From: Allobosea robiniae
GTDB lineage: Bacteria > Pseudomonadota > Alphaproteobacteria > Rhizobiales > Beijerinckiaceae
Length of the DNA stretch: 64,000 bases
Assembly (NCBI RefSeq): GCF_900102525.1
Contig: NZ_FNBZ01000001.1
Location: forward strand, 620,001-684,000
Reading direction: 5' to 3'
Shown: positions 16,816 to 28,307 of the stretch, piece after piece
Layout of the letters: every line of letters starts with the position of its first letter
Numbering within the stretch: position 1 is the stretch's first letter
Program-made: the position numbers and the translations under genes
Notes under the pieces: model-generated
Told to the model about the DNA's origin: nothing
Database searches by the model: none
The model's input: only the letters and a program-made list of their open reading frames with translations

Positions 16816-17194
16816 CAGCTTCCTGAGGATTCTCACGCGCGTCTTGAGCGGCCAGCGCTTCAAGACGTCGAGCAAGATCCTGACGGAGCTGTGCGACATG
16901 TCGCAGATCGTCGGCAGCGGAAGGGTCATCCGAACGCTTGTCCTTCCTCGTGCCCGGGGGCTCCTCGATCGCGACCAGCTCCCGGATGGTGCGGGCGAGC
17001 ACGGCGAGCGCCTTGGCGTCGGCCTCGCTCGCCGTCGTCCCCTTCGGCAGGTCGGCGAGATGCTCCTCATGCGTATCGATCTGGCGCTTGGCGGCGCGCC
17101 AGAGCTGGCCCACCACCGCTTTGCGGGATACCGCCATACGTTTTGGCTTCGGCTCGGAGGGCGGTTGCGGCGTCGCGCTATCCTGTTCGGCCAT
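16793..17194 (-). CDS. GTA small terminase-like protein gp1
   Basis: A 133-residue, charged, mostly helical protein in the gp1 position just upstream of the large terminase. The motif VGQLWRAAKRQIDTHEEHL resembles the conserved LWR-A-RQ helix of GTA small terminases; ALAVLARTIRELVAIEE and a coiled-coil-like RHVAQLRQDLARRLEAL follow. The C-terminal tail is acidic. It is the first gene of the cluster. The ATG lies only 27 bp after an intrinsic terminator-like hairpin, which makes control of its expression unusual. Confidence 0.8.
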   Translation of the reverse strand: MAEQDSATPQPPSEPKPKRMAVSRKAVVGQLWRAAKRQIDTHEEHLADLPKGTTASEADAKALAVLARTIRELVAIEEPPGTRKDKRSDDPSAADDLRHVAQLRQDLARRLEALAAQDARENPQEADADGDGG

Positions 17195-17220
17195 GACGTC
17201 CCTCTCGGATGACAGGCACG

Positions 17221-17252
17221 AAAAAGCCGCCGGCTGCAGAGCGCGGCGGCTT
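17221..17252 (-). terminator. Intrinsic terminator in the GTA leader / after LOG gene
   Basis: Read on the minus strand, AAGCCGCCG (17252-17244) pairs perfectly with CGGCGGCTT (17232-17224) around an 11-base loop, and the stem runs into five consecutive T residues. It can end transcripts from the LOG gene upstream. It also stands between a promoter-like sequence (17283-17311) and gp1. Confidence 0.75.
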
Positions 17253-17282
17253 CGTTCGGGCAGATTTCGTGAGCGTTCCTGA

Positions 17283-17311
17283 TGTCTACCGGATCAGCGT
17301 CGCGATGTCAA
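17283..17311 (-). promoter_or_regulatory. Sigma70-type promoter candidate upstream of GTA gp1
   Basis: On the minus strand a perfect TTGACA (17311-17306) is followed after 17 bases by TAGACA (17288-17283), a partial match to TATAAT. Transcription would begin near 17276 and meet the hairpin at 17252-17221 before reaching gp1 at 17194. This is a sequence match only. Confidence 0.45.
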
Positions 17312-17354
17312 GGATAAAATTCCTACAATCCTGAGATGCATCGCCCCAGAGCTG

Positions 17355-17936
17355 TCAGGCCTGTTCCTTCTCGATCCATTTATAGGTCGCGGCCGGGACA
17401 TAGTTCTGCATCCGGTCGAGCAGCGTCGCCGGCTCGGTATCGGTCATCGCCATCGCCCGGTGGTTCTGCTTCAGGAAACCGGCCTCGACGGTGCGATCGA
17501 GGAAGGTCGCGAGCGGATCGTAGAAGCCGGCGACGTTGAGCAGGCCGAGCGGCTTGGCGTGGATGCCGAGCTGGCCCCAGGTCCAGATCTCGAACAATTC
17601 CTCGAAGGTGCCGATGCCGCCGGGCATGGCGATGAACCCGTCCGAGAGTTCGGCCATGCGCGCCTTGCGGGTATGCATGGTGTCGACGACCTCGAGCCGG
17701 GTCAGCCCGACATGGCCGACCTCCTTGTCCTTCAGCGCCTGCGGAATGACACCATGGACCTGGCCGCCGGCCTCCATCGCGGCATTGGCGACGATGCCCA
17801 TCAGGCCGACCGCGCCGCCGCCGTAGACCAGCGTCAGGCCGCGCCGGGCGATCTCGGCGCCCATGGCGCGGGCGCCCGCCGCGTAGACGGGGTCATTGCC
17901 GGGGTTGGAGCCGCAGAAGACGCAAACCGATCTCAT
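17355..17936 (-). CDS. LOG family protein (TIGR00730; nucleotide 5'-monophosphate phosphoribohydrolase)
   Basis: A 193-residue Rossmann-fold protein of the LOG/TIGR00730 family. It opens [18 protein letters not shown] and contains [12 protein letters not shown], the [10 protein letters not shown] segment and the nucleotide-binding [12 protein letters not shown] (about residues 105-117). Members release the free base from nucleoside monophosphates, for example the cytokinin-activating enzyme in plants and microbes; the bacterial substrate here is unknown. A longer open frame to 18515 is read-through into the peptidase gene. The start overlaps the stop of the M20 peptidase gene by four bases, so the two are co-transcribed. 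Confidence 0.92.
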   Translation of the reverse strand: MRSVCVFCGSNPGNDPVYAAGARAMGAEIARRGLTLVYGGGAVGLMGIVANAAMEAGGQVHGVIPQALKDKEVGHVGLTRLEVVDTMHTRKARMAELSDGFIAMPGGIGTFEELFEIWTWGQLGIHAKPLGLLNVAGFYDPLATFLDRTVEAGFLKQNHRAMAMTDTEPATLLDRMQNYVPAATYKWIEKEQA

Positions 17937-19315
17937 GAACCGAGAGCCTGCAGGATGCGGGCCCAGGAGCGCTGGCCCTTGTGGAAGGAGGACAGGTCGT
18001 ATTTCTCGTTCGGCGAATGGACCCGGTCGTCGTCGAGGCCGAAGCCAACGAAGAGCGTGTCGATGCCGAGCGTCCGCTTGAAATCGCCGCCGACGGGGAT
18101 CGAGCCGCCGCTGCCGATCGAGACGACGCGCCCGCCCCATTCCTCGGCGAGCGCGACGCGCGCCTTCTGGAGCACCGGCGAATCCACCGGCACCGCCAGC
18201 GCCGGTGAGCCGGAATGGCTGATGAATTCGGCGGTCACGTCCTCGGGCAGGCGCTCGCGGACGAACTGGTGGAAGGCGGCCGCAATCTTCGCGGGGTCCT
18301 GATCGCCGACGAGCCGGAACGAGACCTTGGCCGAGGCCTGGCCCGGAATGACGGTCTTGCTGCCTTCGCCCGTATAGCCGCCCCAGATGCCGTTGACGTC
18401 GCAGGTCGGGCGCGACTGGATTTGCTCGATGAGCATCCGGCCCCTCTCGCCGATGGAATGCTTCAGCCCGACCTGGCCGAGGAATTCCTTCTCCGTCAGG
18501 TTGAGGTCGGCCCATTCCGCCTTCTGGGCATTGGTCGGCTCGTGCACGCCTTCGTAGAAGCCGGGGATGGTGATGCGGCCGGTCTCGTCATGGATCTCGC
18601 CGAGGATGCGGGCGAGAAGATGGATCGGGTTGGCGGCCGCGCCGCCGAACAGGCCGGAATGCAGATCGCGATCAGCGGCCGTCAGCGTGACCTCCTGATA
18701 GACCATGCCGCGCAGCGTCGACGTGATCAGAGGGGTCTCGCGGTCCCACATGCCGGTGTCGCAGACCAGCGCATAGTCGGCCTTCAGCTCGGCCGCATTG
18801 GCCTTGATATAGCCGGGCAGGTTGACCGAACCGGATTCTTCCTCGCCCTCGACCAGAATGGTCAGGCCGATCGGCAGGTCGCCGGTCTCGGCAAGCGTCG
18901 CGCGCACGGCCTCGATGAAGGTCATCACCTGGCCCTTGTCGTCGCAGGCGCCGCGCGCCGAGATGATCTTGCGGCCGGGCTCGAGCTCGCGCACCACCGG
19001 CTTGAACGGATCGGTGTCCCAGAGGCTGACGGGATCGACCGGCTGCACGTCGTAATGGCCGTAGAACAGTGCATGCGGCGCGCCGGGCTTGGGGCGATGG
19101 GCGAGGACAACGGGATGCCCGCCGGTCTCGCGTAGCTCCGCCTTGAAGCCGAGGCCTTCCAGGTCGGCCCGCAGCCATTCGGCCGCGGCACGCGTCTGCG
19201 CGTTGTAGGCCGGATCGGTGCCGATCGAGGGGATTTCGAGCCAGGCGGAGAGACGGTCGAGCGAGGCATCGAGCCCGTCGTCGAGGCGGGCGAGAATAGC
19301 GGGAAGCTTGGTCAT
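17933..19315 (-). CDS. M20 family dipeptidase (ArgE/DapE/CNDP-like)
   Basis: A 460-residue zinc metallopeptidase. Metal ligands are visible in [12 protein letters not shown] (His and first Asp), GACDDKGQV (bridging Asp) and VEGEEESGS (catalytic Glu pair). The lid/dimerisation domain includes [15 protein letters not shown], and the C-terminal part contains [19 protein letters not shown] and [10 protein letters not shown]. This matches the M20 dipeptidase group that hydrolyses dipeptides or related amides. I took the ATG at 19315 ([15 protein letters not shown]); starts at 19324 or 19351 would add 3 or 12 residues. It overlaps the LOG gene downstream. Confidence 0.93.
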   Translation of the reverse strand: MTKLPAILARLDDGLDASLDRLSAWLEIPSIGTDPAYNAQTRAAAEWLRADLEGLGFKAELRETGGHPVVLAHRPKPGAPHALFYGHYDVQPVDPVSLWDTDPFKPVVRELEPGRKIISARGACDDKGQVMTFIEAVRATLAETGDLPIGLTILVEGEEESGSVNLPGYIKANAAELKADYALVCDTGMWDRETPLITSTLRGMVYQEVTLTAADRDLHSGLFGGAAANPIHLLARILGEIHDETGRITIPGFYEGVHEPTNAQKAEWADLNLTEKEFLGQVGLKHSIGERGRMLIEQIQSRPTCDVNGIWGGYTGEGSKTVIPGQASAKVSFRLVGDQDPAKIAAAFHQFVRERLPEDVTAEFISHSGSPALAVPVDSPVLQKARVALAEEWGGRVVSIGSGGSIPVGGDFKRTLGIDTLFVGFGLDDDRVHSPNEKYDLSSFHKGQRSWARILQALGS

Positions 19316-19480
19316 GACAGCCATCGGATGCGATTCAGATGACGCCATCATGGCAAGCCCCGCTGCGGGCGTCAGCCTCTATTCGCGCATTGCCGCCCGG
19401 CGCCCTCCCTGCCCTCATGGCGAGAAGGCGAAGCCGACGAAGCAATCCGGAAAGACAAGGTGAGGCGTCCAGATCGCTAA

Positions 19481-19497
19481 TTGCCAATCATTCGCAA
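19481..19497 (+). promoter_or_regulatory. Mur/Fur-like operator upstream of mntH
   Basis: A 17-base imperfect palindrome of form TTGC-N-AAT-N-ATT-N-GCAA, in which every base matches its mirror except three symmetric positions. It resembles the manganese-responsive (Mur/Fur) boxes known from rhizobia. It ends five bases before a TTGACA -35 element (19503-19508) and lies 67 bp ahead of mntH, so a bound repressor would block transcription. The -10 element is weak and not assigned. Confidence 0.6.
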
Positions 19498-19535
19498 TTG
19501 CGTTGACACAGCGGCGGGAAGCCGATACCCCTTAT

Positions 19536-19550
19536 TGCAACCAAGTTGCA
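19536..19550 (+). promoter_or_regulatory. Second short palindrome ahead of mntH
   Basis: Perfect inverted repeat TGCAAC-CAA-GTTGCA located 14 bases before the mntH start codon, in the expected untranslated leader. It could be an additional regulator site or a weak RNA hairpin. No family assignment is possible by eye. Confidence 0.35.
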
Positions 19551-19563
19551 GCAAGGCATCGTG

Positions 19564-20907
19564 ATGACGCAAAGCGGCCCCGAATCCTCGTCGATCTGGC
19601 TTCGATCGCGGGGCGAGCCGTCCCTGACGGATGTCTTCCGCACCATCAAGGTCACGCCGACCTCGTCGACCTGGCGCAAGTTCCTCGCCTTCTTCGGGCC
19701 GGGCTATCTCGTCGCCGTCGGCTATATGGACCCCGGCAACTGGGCGACCTCGCTCGCCGGCGGCGCCCAGTATGGCTACACGCTGCTCGTCGTCGCTCTG
19801 GTTTCGAACCTGATGGCGATCATCCTGCAATCGCTCTGCGCGCGGCTCGCCATCGCCTCCGGCCGCGATCTCGCCCAGGCCTGCCGCGATGCCTATCCGC
19901 CCTATATGGCCTGGCCGCTCTGGCTCTTGGCCGAGCTTGCGATCTGCGCGACCGACCTCGCCGAAGTGATCGGCACCGCGATCGGCCTCAACCTGCTCTT
20001 CGGCATCCCGCTCGAGATCGGCGTGCTGATCACCGCCTTCGACGTCTTCATCATCCTCTGGCTGCAGACGCGCGGCTTCCGCTGGATCGAGGCCTTCATC
20101 ATCACGCTGCTGGGCGTCATCGCACTGTGCTTCGGCATCCAGATCGCGCTCGCCGATCCGAACTGGGGCGAGGTCATCCGCGGCTTCGCGCCGACGACCG
20201 AGATCGTGACCAATCCGAACATGCTCTACATCGCGCTCGGCATCATCGGCGCGACCGTGATGCCGCATAACCTCTACCTGCATTCCGGCATCGTGCAGAC
20301 CCGCGCCTATGGCGAGACGCTGCCGGAGAAGCGCGAGGCGCTGAAATTCGCGACGATCGACTCCACCGTCGCGCTCTGCTTCGCGCTGCTGATCAACGCC
20401 TCGATCCTGATCCTCGCCGCCGCGACCTTCCACAAGGCCGGCCACCATGACGTCGCCGAACTCGGCAAGGCGCAGGAGCTCCTGCAGCCGCTGCTGGGCG
20501 CCTCGATCGCGCCCTCGCTCTTCGCGATCGCCCTGCTCTGCTGCGGCCTGAACTCGACGGTGACCGCGACCATGGCCGGCCAGATCGTGATGGAGGGCTT
20601 CCTCCGCATCCGCCTGCCCGCCTGGATGCGTCGGCTGGTGACGCGCCTGGTCGCGATCGTACCGGCGATCGCGGTCACGCTGATCTATGGCGAAAGCCAA
20701 ACGGCGAAGCTGCTGATCCTGAGTCAGGTCGTGCTCAGCCTGCAACTGCCCTTCGCGGTGGTGCCGCTGGTGATGTTCACGGCCTCGAAGCAGAAGATGG
20801 GTGCGCTCGTCGCGCCGCGCTGGCTCAGCCTGACCGCAGGCATCATCGCCGCGATCATCATCGTGCTGAACCTCAAGCTGATCTACGATTTCGCCACGGG
20901 GGCGTGA
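19564..20907 (+). CDS. mntH: Nramp-family Mn2+/divalent metal transporter
   Basis: A 447-residue integral membrane protein of the Nramp family. The metal-binding helix motif DPGN is present in [15 protein letters not shown], and the second motif MPH appears in [13 protein letters not shown]. About 11 hydrophobic helices are visible (for example [46 protein letters not shown]). Such proteins import Mn2+ with proton co-transport at the inner membrane. I chose ATG 19564 because AAGG lies seven bases upstream; TTG 19546 and GTG 19561 are alternatives. A Mur/Fur-like operator upstream supports manganese control. The gene is monocistronic. Confidence 0.95.
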   Translation: MTQSGPESSSIWLRSRGEPSLTDVFRTIKVTPTSSTWRKFLAFFGPGYLVAVGYMDPGNWATSLAGGAQYGYTLLVVALVSNLMAIILQSLCARLAIASGRDLAQACRDAYPPYMAWPLWLLAELAICATDLAEVIGTAIGLNLLFGIPLEIGVLITAFDVFIILWLQTRGFRWIEAFIITLLGVIALCFGIQIALADPNWGEVIRGFAPTTEIVTNPNMLYIALGIIGATVMPHNLYLHSGIVQTRAYGETLPEKREALKFATIDSTVALCFALLINASILILAAATFHKAGHHDVAELGKAQELLQPLLGASIAPSLFAIALLCCGLNSTVTATMAGQIVMEGFLRIRLPAWMRRLVTRLVAIVPAIAVTLIYGESQTAKLLILSQVVLSLQLPFAVVPLVMFTASKQKMGALVAPRWLSLTAGIIAAIIIVLNLKLIYDFATGA

Positions 20908-20915
20908 CGCACCGC

Positions 20916-21008
20916 CGTCATGCTCGGGCCTGACCCGAGCATCTCAGGACCGGCGTCCTCTCGTCTTGAGATTCTCGGGTCGAAGTGTCGCTTCGCCCGA
21001 GAATGACG
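20916..21008. repeat. 93-bp composite palindromic repeat, copy 1
   Basis: An intergenic element bounded by CGTCATGCTCG and GAGAATGACG, so its ends are inverted repeats of each other. Inside are two hairpins: GCTCGGG/CCCGAGC (20922-20940) and ATTCTCGGG/CCCGAGAAT (20971-21004), with CGTCTTG in the linker. A second element of the same length and architecture occurs at 48733-48825. Here it separates the convergent mntH and HerA-like genes and may also act as a terminator. Confidence 0.65.
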
Positions 21009-21022
21009 CTGTGAGGCAGCCC

Positions 21023-22567
21023 TCAGCGCTTCCCCGACATCGAGCCCAGAATACCCCGCAGGATCGCGGTGCCGACCTGCCGGCCGATCGAGGTCGCGGC
21101 CGAGCGGGCGGCCGAGGTGATGACCTTCTCGGCCATGCTCTGCGGCAGCGGGCCGCCACGCGAGCCCGGCCCCGTCTTCGGGCGCTGCTGCGGCGCCCCG
21201 CCACCGAGCCAGCCGCCGATCGTGTCGAGGATGCCACCGCCCCCGCCGCCATCCGTCGACGCCTCGACCGGCGAGCCGTCCGGGTTGAGGTTCTTGCGCT
21301 TCATCAGCACTTCATAGGCCGACTCCCGGTCGACCATGGTGTCGTATTTGCCCTTTTCGGGCGAAGCGTTGATCGCCTGCTGGCGCTGCTGCGGGGTGCA
21401 GGGGCCGACCTGCGCCATCGGCGGCGCGATCAGGGCGCGCTCGACCATCTCGGGCGAGCCCTTGCCTTCGAGCATCGAGATCAGGGCCTCGCCGACGGCG
21501 AGCTGGCTGATCGCCTCCTCGGTGTTGATCTTCGGGTTCTGGCGGAAGGTCTCGGCGGCGGCACGCACCGCCTTCTGGTCGCGCGGGGTGAAGGCACGCA
21601 GCGCGTGCTGGACGCGGTTGCCGAGCTGGGCGAGGACCGTATCGGGGATATCGAGCGGGTTCTGCGTGACGAAATAAACGCCGACACCCTTCGAGCGGAT
21701 CAGGCGCACGACCTGCTCGACCGCCGTCAGCAGCGCTTTGGGCGCGCCGTTGAAGAGCAGATGCGCCTCGTCGAAAAAGAAGACGAGCTTCGGCTTGTCG
21801 AGATCGCCAACCTCCGGAAGCTGCTCGAACAGCTCGGAAAGCAGCCAGAGCAGGAAGGTCGCGTAAAGCCGCGGATTGTTCATCAGCTTGTCGGCGGCGA
21901 GGATGTTGACGATGCCGCGTCCGTCGCGATCCGTCTTCATCAGGTCGTTGATGTCGAGCGCCGGCTCGCCGAAGAAGAGATCGCCCTTCTGGTTCTCCAG
22001 AACGAGCAAGGCGCGCTGGATCGTGCCGACCGTCGCCGAGGTGACGTTGCCGTATTTGGTCGTCAGCTCCTGCGCATTCTCGGCGATGAAGCTCAGGATC
22101 GCGCGCAGGTCCTTGAGGTCCAGCAGCAGCAGCTTCTGCTCGTCGGCGATGCGAAAGGCGATGTTGAGCACCCCTTCCTGCGTGTCGTTGAGGTCGAGCA
22201 GGCGCGCCAGTAGCAGCGGCCCCATCTCGGAAATCGTCGCGCGGACCGGATGGCCCTGCTCGCCGAACACGTCCCAGAACACGGTCGAGAACTGGTCAGG
22301 CTCGTATTTCAGGCCGAGCTCCTTGGCCCGGTTGACGAAGGGCGGCTTGGAATCGCCGGGCGCCGCGATGCCGGACAAGTCGCCCTTGATGTCGGCTGCG
22401 AAGACCGGGACACCGTTGCGGGCAAAACCCTCGGCCATGACCTGCAGCGTCACCGTCTTGCCGGTGCCGGTGGCGCCCGTCACCAGTCCATGGCGATTGG
22501 CGAGCTTGAGCAGGAGGTTTTCGGGCTTGCCGCTCTTGCCGATCAGAATCGCGCCGTCATTCGCCAT
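21023..22567 (-). CDS. HerA-like helicase/ATPase (DUF853, YjgR-like)
   Basis: A 514-residue P-loop ATPase. Walker A is GATGTGKT (about residues 31-38) and Walker B is [12 protein letters not shown]. Other family motifs are [12 protein letters not shown] near the N-terminus and [20 protein letters not shown] near the arginine-finger region. It belongs to the DUF853/HerA-like group (E. coli YjgR), related to HerA-FtsK translocases, but its physiological role is not settled. The C-terminal about 90 residues are low-complexity, rich in Gly/Pro/Gln ([20 protein letters not shown]), then a helix. It is convergent with mntH and divergent from the small gene at 22722. Confidence 0.92.
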   Translation of the reverse strand: MANDGAILIGKSGKPENLLLKLANRHGLVTGATGTGKTVTLQVMAEGFARNGVPVFAADIKGDLSGIAAPGDSKPPFVNRAKELGLKYEPDQFSTVFWDVFGEQGHPVRATISEMGPLLLARLLDLNDTQEGVLNIAFRIADEQKLLLLDLKDLRAILSFIAENAQELTTKYGNVTSATVGTIQRALLVLENQKGDLFFGEPALDINDLMKTDRDGRGIVNILAADKLMNNPRLYATFLLWLLSELFEQLPEVGDLDKPKLVFFFDEAHLLFNGAPKALLTAVEQVVRLIRSKGVGVYFVTQNPLDIPDTVLAQLGNRVQHALRAFTPRDQKAVRAAAETFRQNPKINTEEAISQLAVGEALISMLEGKGSPEMVERALIAPPMAQVGPCTPQQRQQAINASPEKGKYDTMVDRESAYEVLMKRKNLNPDGSPVEASTDGGGGGGILDTIGGWLGGGAPQQRPKTGPGSRGGPLPQSMAEKVITSAARSAATSIGRQVGTAILRGILGSMSGKR

Positions 22568-22644
22568 TGAATTCGCCCATCAGGTTTCAAATCGGTCCGG
22601 CAAGGGTGTAACCAAACGACGCAGAAGGCGGAAGCCCGGGGCCG

Positions 22645-22671
22645 TTGGAAATCAGATCGTAAACATATAAA
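22645..22671 (+). promoter_or_regulatory. Promoter candidate and leader hairpin ahead of the DUF2267-like gene
   Basis: TTGGAA (22645-22650) and TATAAA (22666-22671), 15 bases apart, sit in a locally AT-rich patch that contrasts with the GC-rich background. Just downstream, GGCTTCG-TGG-CGAAGCC (22682-22698) can form a tight 7-bp hairpin in the leader, 23 bases before the start codon. Confidence 0.35.
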
Positions 22672-22721
22672 CTATTTTGGAGGCTTCGTGGCGAAGCCAT
22701 TTGACGAGGGGTTTTGGATCC

Positions 22722-23105
22722 ATGGAAGAATTGCTGACGCGCGTGGCTGGGGCCGCCGGCATCAATGAGGAACTCGCCCGCAAGGCGGTCGGCATCATCC
22801 TCGCCTTCCTGCAGAAGGAAGGCCCGGCCGCCGAGATCGGCCAGTTGATGGCGGCGTTGCCGGGCGCACAGGCGCTGGCCGATGCCGAAGGCGGCGCCAA
22901 GGGCGGCATGCTCGGTGCGATCGGCGGATTGATGGGCGGCGGCGGCGTCATGGCGCTCGGCGGCCAGCTGATGGGCGCTGGCCTGTCGATGGGCCAGATC
23001 CAGAGCGTCTCGAAGGAAATGTTCACGGTCGGTCGCGAGAAGGCCGGCGAGGATGCGATGGGCGCCATCGTCGGCGCGATTCCGGGCCTCGGCCAGTTCG
23101 TCTGA
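22722..23105 (+). CDS. Small DUF2267-like protein
   Basis: A 127-residue, cysteine-free protein. The N-terminal half (MEELLTRVAGAAGINEELAR followed by KAVGIILAFLQKEGP and IGQLMAALPGAQAL) resembles the DUF2267-type helical domain often found in alphaproteobacteria. The C-terminal half is very glycine/methionine-rich (GGAKGGMLGAIGGLMGGGGV, then LGGQLMGAGLSMGQIQSVSKE). I place the start at the ATG at 22722, where GAGGGG lies upstream, rather than an in-frame upstream start at 22677. It has its own promoter-like region and a strong intrinsic terminator, so it is a single-gene unit. Function unknown. Confidence 0.75.
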   Translation: MEELLTRVAGAAGINEELARKAVGIILAFLQKEGPAAEIGQLMAALPGAQALADAEGGAKGGMLGAIGGLMGGGGVMALGGQLMGAGLSMGQIQSVSKEMFTVGREKAGEDAMGAIVGAIPGLGQFV

Positions 23106-23124
23106 TCCCCTTGGAATTCCCAGA

Positions 23125-23165
23125 ACGCCGCGGCGCTGTCTCAGGATAGCGCCGCGGCGTTTTTG
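23125..23165 (+). terminator. Strong intrinsic terminator
   Basis: A 13-bp perfect stem ACGCCGCGGCGCT / AGCGCCGCGGCGT with a 10-base loop, followed by a T-run (TTTTT). It ends the transcript of the small DUF2267-like gene, about 20 bp after its stop. Confidence 0.9.
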
Positions 23166-23272
23166 CATTCTCGCACCTGCCTTGCGACGAAGTAGGGGTG
23201 GCGGTGCGCGCGCCCCCATGGCAATCAGCGTTCCACGACTGCACATTATGCGGAAGAGGAGCATCGGCGCGC

Positions 23273-25246
23273 ATGAACTCGGCTGCCCCATCCGACCTTC
23301 CCTATCTCGACGCTTTCGCGGCGCCGTCACATGACGCCTGGCGAGCGGCGGTCGACAAGGTCCTGAAGGGTGCCGATTTCGAGAAGAAGCTTGTCGGCCG
23401 GACGGCCGACGGCATCCGCATCGAGCCGCTCTATCCCGCTGCCTCCGCGCCTGCACGGGCGCTGCGTGCCGAGGCCGGACGCTGGCATGTCGCTGCCCGT
23501 CTCGACCATCCGCATCCGCACGAGGCGCGGACACTGGCTCTCACCGATCTCGAAGGCGGCGCCGACACCCTGACCATCAGCTTCGCCGGAGCATTGGGTG
23601 CGCGAGGATACGGCCTCGTCGCCGACGACGTGTCGACGCTCGATACCGCGCTCCACGGCGTGATGCTGGATCTCATCCATTTGCGGCTCGATCCGGCCCC
23701 GCAGGGCCGCATCAATGCGCTGCTGCTGGCGGCCCTGATCCAGAAGCGCGGGCATGCGCCGAGTGAGCTCTCCGTCTCCTTCGGCCTCGATCCGATCGGC
23801 GTCTTCGCTAGCCGCGGCTCGCTCGCAGCGCCCTGGCCCGAACTCGGCCGCAGGCTCGCCGCGACGATCCGCACGCTGAAGGAGCGCGGCTTCGCCGGAC
23901 CGTTTATCGAGATCGACAGCCGGCCCTATCACGAGGCCGGCGCCAGCGAGGCGCAGGAACTCGGCGCGGTGCTTGCGACCGCCGTCGCCTATCTGCGCAC
24001 GCTCGAAGCGCAGGGCATGACGCTGTCCGAGGCGCGCGATGCGCTGGCCTTCACGCTGGTCGCCGATACCGACGAATTCCTGACGGTGGCGAAATTCCGC
24101 GCCGCGCGACTGCTCTGGAACCGCGTCCAGCAGGCCTGCGGCCTGACGCCGAAGCCGGCGCGCATCCATGCCGAGACCGCCTGGCGTTCGCTGACGAAGC
24201 GCGATCCCAACGTCAACCTGCTGCGCGGCACCGTCGCCACCTTCTCGGCTGGAATCGGCGGCGCGGATTCGGTCGCCGTCCAGCCCTTCACCGCCGCGCT
24301 CGGCCTGCCCGATGCCTTCGCGCGCCGCGTCGCCCGCAACACCCAGCTCATCCTGCTCGAAGAGAGCAATCTCTGGCGCGTCGCCGATCCCGCCGCCGGC
24401 GCCGGCGGTTTTGAGACGCTGACGCAGGCGCTCTGCGAGCAGGCCTGGCAGATCTTCCAGGAGATCGAGCAGCAGCGCAGCGGCGATCTCGCCGGCATCG
24501 TCGCAGCCCTGGTCGACGGTCATCTCCAGAAGATGCTGGCGGAGCAGCGCGCGGCCCGCGCCAAGGCCGTGGCGACGCGGCGCGAGCCGATCACCGGCAC
24601 CAGCGAATTCCCGAATATCCACGAAAACGTCGCTGCGGTACTCGCCGTCACGCCAATCAGGTTGGACAGGCAGCGCACGCAGGGCAGTCTCGCCGAGCGG
24701 AACCAGAGCGAGATTATTCGCTCCTTCGCCGGCGGAGCCGGCCGGGCCGATGCGTTGGCCGCGCCCGGCACGGCCCTGCAAGCGGAGCCTTTGCCTTCGC
24801 TCAGGCTGTCGGAGCCGTTCGAGGCGCTGCGCGACAAGGCCGACGCCCAATCGAAGCGCCCGATCGTGTTCCTGGCGACGCTCGGCCCGATCGCCGATTT
24901 CACCGCACGGACCGGCTTCGCCCGCAACCTGTTCGAGGCAGGCGGGCTCGCCGCGCCAAGCGGCGACGGCTTCGCCAAGGACGGAGCAACCGATCTCGAC
25001 GCCCTCACCGGCGCCTTCCGCGCTTCGGGTGCGAAGCTCGCCTGCCTATGCGGCTCGGATGCGGCCTATGCCGCCGAAGGCGCCGCGGCGGCCGAGGCGC
25101 TCGCCAAGGCCGGCGCAACGGTGTGGCTCGCCGGGCGCCCGACCGAGCCCGAGGCCTTGAACAAGGCCGGCGTCGCCACGTTCATCTATATGGGTTGCGA
25201 CGTGGTCGAGACGCTCACGCAAGCGCAGGCCATAGCAGGCGCCTGA
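23273..25246 (+). CDS. mutA: Methylmalonyl-CoA mutase, small (beta) subunit
   Basis: A 657-residue protein matching the small, non-catalytic subunit of heterodimeric methylmalonyl-CoA mutase. The N-terminal TIM-barrel-like part has [35 protein letters not shown], and the conserved [16 protein letters not shown] and [20 protein letters not shown]. The C-terminal about 150 residues form a B12-binding-like Rossmann domain ([20 protein letters not shown]) without the DxHxxG cobalamin motif, as expected for this subunit. The ATG at 23273 fits the family start; an in-frame upstream start at 23198 seems too long. It is followed by thiD after 15 bp and then the large subunit. Confidence 0.93.
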   Translation: MNSAAPSDLPYLDAFAAPSHDAWRAAVDKVLKGADFEKKLVGRTADGIRIEPLYPAASAPARALRAEAGRWHVAARLDHPHPHEARTLALTDLEGGADTLTISFAGALGARGYGLVADDVSTLDTALHGVMLDLIHLRLDPAPQGRINALLLAALIQKRGHAPSELSVSFGLDPIGVFASRGSLAAPWPELGRRLAATIRTLKERGFAGPFIEIDSRPYHEAGASEAQELGAVLATAVAYLRTLEAQGMTLSEARDALAFTLVADTDEFLTVAKFRAARLLWNRVQQACGLTPKPARIHAETAWRSLTKRDPNVNLLRGTVATFSAGIGGADSVAVQPFTAALGLPDAFARRVARNTQLILLEESNLWRVADPAAGAGGFETLTQALCEQAWQIFQEIEQQRSGDLAGIVAALVDGHLQKMLAEQRAARAKAVATRREPITGTSEFPNIHENVAAVLAVTPIRLDRQRTQGSLAERNQSEIIRSFAGGAGRADALAAPGTALQAEPLPSLRLSEPFEALRDKADAQSKRPIVFLATLGPIADFTARTGFARNLFEAGGLAAPSGDGFAKDGATDLDALTGAFRASGAKLACLCGSDAAYAAEGAAAAEALAKAGATVWLAGRPTEPEALNKAGVATFIYMGCDVVETLTQAQAIAGA

Positions 25247-25261
25247 CCGGAGACTAAGAGT

Positions 25262-26082
25262 TTGACTGCCATCGCCCTCACCATCGCCGGTTCGGATTCG
25301 AGCGGCGGCGCCGGCATCCAGGCCGATCTCAAGACCTTCGCGGCGCATCAGGTCTATGGCGCCAGCGTTATCGTCGCGCTGACCGCGCAGAACACCAGGG
25401 GCGTCAGCGCCATCCATGCCGTGCCGCGCGACTTCGTCGCCCAGCAGATGGATGCGGTGTTCGAGGATCTCGACGTCGGGGCGGTCAAGATCGGCATGCT
25501 GGCGACGGCCGAACTGATCGAGACCGTCGCGGCCGGGCTGAAGCGCCACGGCGCGAAGAACATCGTTCTCGATCCAGTGATGATCGCCGCTTCCGGGGCA
25601 CGGCTGCTGGAAAGCGCGGCCGTCGAGGCGATCCGCACGCATCTCTTCCCGCTTGCGACCTTGATCACCCCGAACCTGCCGGAGGCCGCCGCCCTGCTCG
25701 GCACCAGCCCGGCCGAAACCGACGAAGCGATGGACGAGCAGGCCGAGAAGCTCGCGGCGCTCGGCGCAGCGAATGTTCTGGTCAAGGGCGGGCACGGCAC
25801 CGGCGAGATCAGCAGCGACCTTCTGTTGCTCGCAGGCGGCGCGCGCCAGCGCTTCAACGCGCCACGGCTCGAAACGCGCAACACCCATGGCACCGGCTGC
25901 ACGCTGTCATCCGCCATTGCCGCCAATCTGGCCAAAGGACTGGAGCTGCCGGAGGCCGTCGGCCACGCCAAGACCTATATCTCGGCCGCCATCGCTGCCG
26001 CCGATCAGGTTGCGGTTGGCCACGGCCACGGACCGGTGCATCATTTCCACCATTGGTGGGACAGGACCGAGGGGAGCCAGTC

Positions 26083-26086
<4 letters not shown>
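25262..26086 (+). CDS. thiD: Hydroxymethylpyrimidine/phosphomethylpyrimidine kinase
   Basis: A 274-residue ribokinase-fold enzyme that phosphorylates HMP and HMP-phosphate in thiamine synthesis. It begins [20 protein letters not shown] followed by [13 protein letters not shown], the ThiD signature, and contains [15 protein letters not shown] and the anion-hole motif [14 protein letters not shown]. The C-terminus carries an extra His-rich tail ([16 protein letters not shown]). The start is TTG with GGAG nine bases upstream. It lies between the two mutase subunit genes, 15 bp after the first and overlapping the second by four bases (ATGA), so translation looks coupled. ThiD is not a known partner of the mutase, which makes the placement unusual. 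Confidence 0.93.
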
Positions 26087-28245
<2,159 letters not shown>

Positions 28246-28250
28246 AAGAA

Positions 28251-28280
28251 GGCGGGCGCTGCCAGCCGGCAGCGCCCGCC
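28251..28280. terminator. Bidirectional terminator hairpin
   Basis: A perfect 13-bp stem GGCGGGCGCTGCC / GGCAGCGCCCGCC with a four-base loop lies between the convergent mutB and the small gene at 28308. On the minus strand it runs into TTCTTTTATT, giving a proper intrinsic terminator for that strand; on the plus strand there is no T-run. Confidence 0.75.
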
Positions 28281-28307
28281 CCATGATTACGACCGACGTG
28301 GCGACAC

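Noticed and set aside
1576..17194. Interpretation as an integrated prophage
   Set aside because: No integrase, repressor, replication or lysis gene and no attachment-site repeats were seen. Gene order, short tape measure and DUF2163/DUF2460/TIM-barrel tail genes match a gene transfer agent.
17355..18515. An extended 386-residue version of the LOG protein
   Set aside because: The extra N-terminal part reads through the M20 peptidase gene in another frame; the LOG fold starts at [10 protein letters not shown] with an ATGA overlap.
19477..20745. A 422-residue open frame on the minus strand
   Set aside because: Antisense to mntH; composition is low-complexity (Arg, Gln, Asp, His) with no conserved feature.
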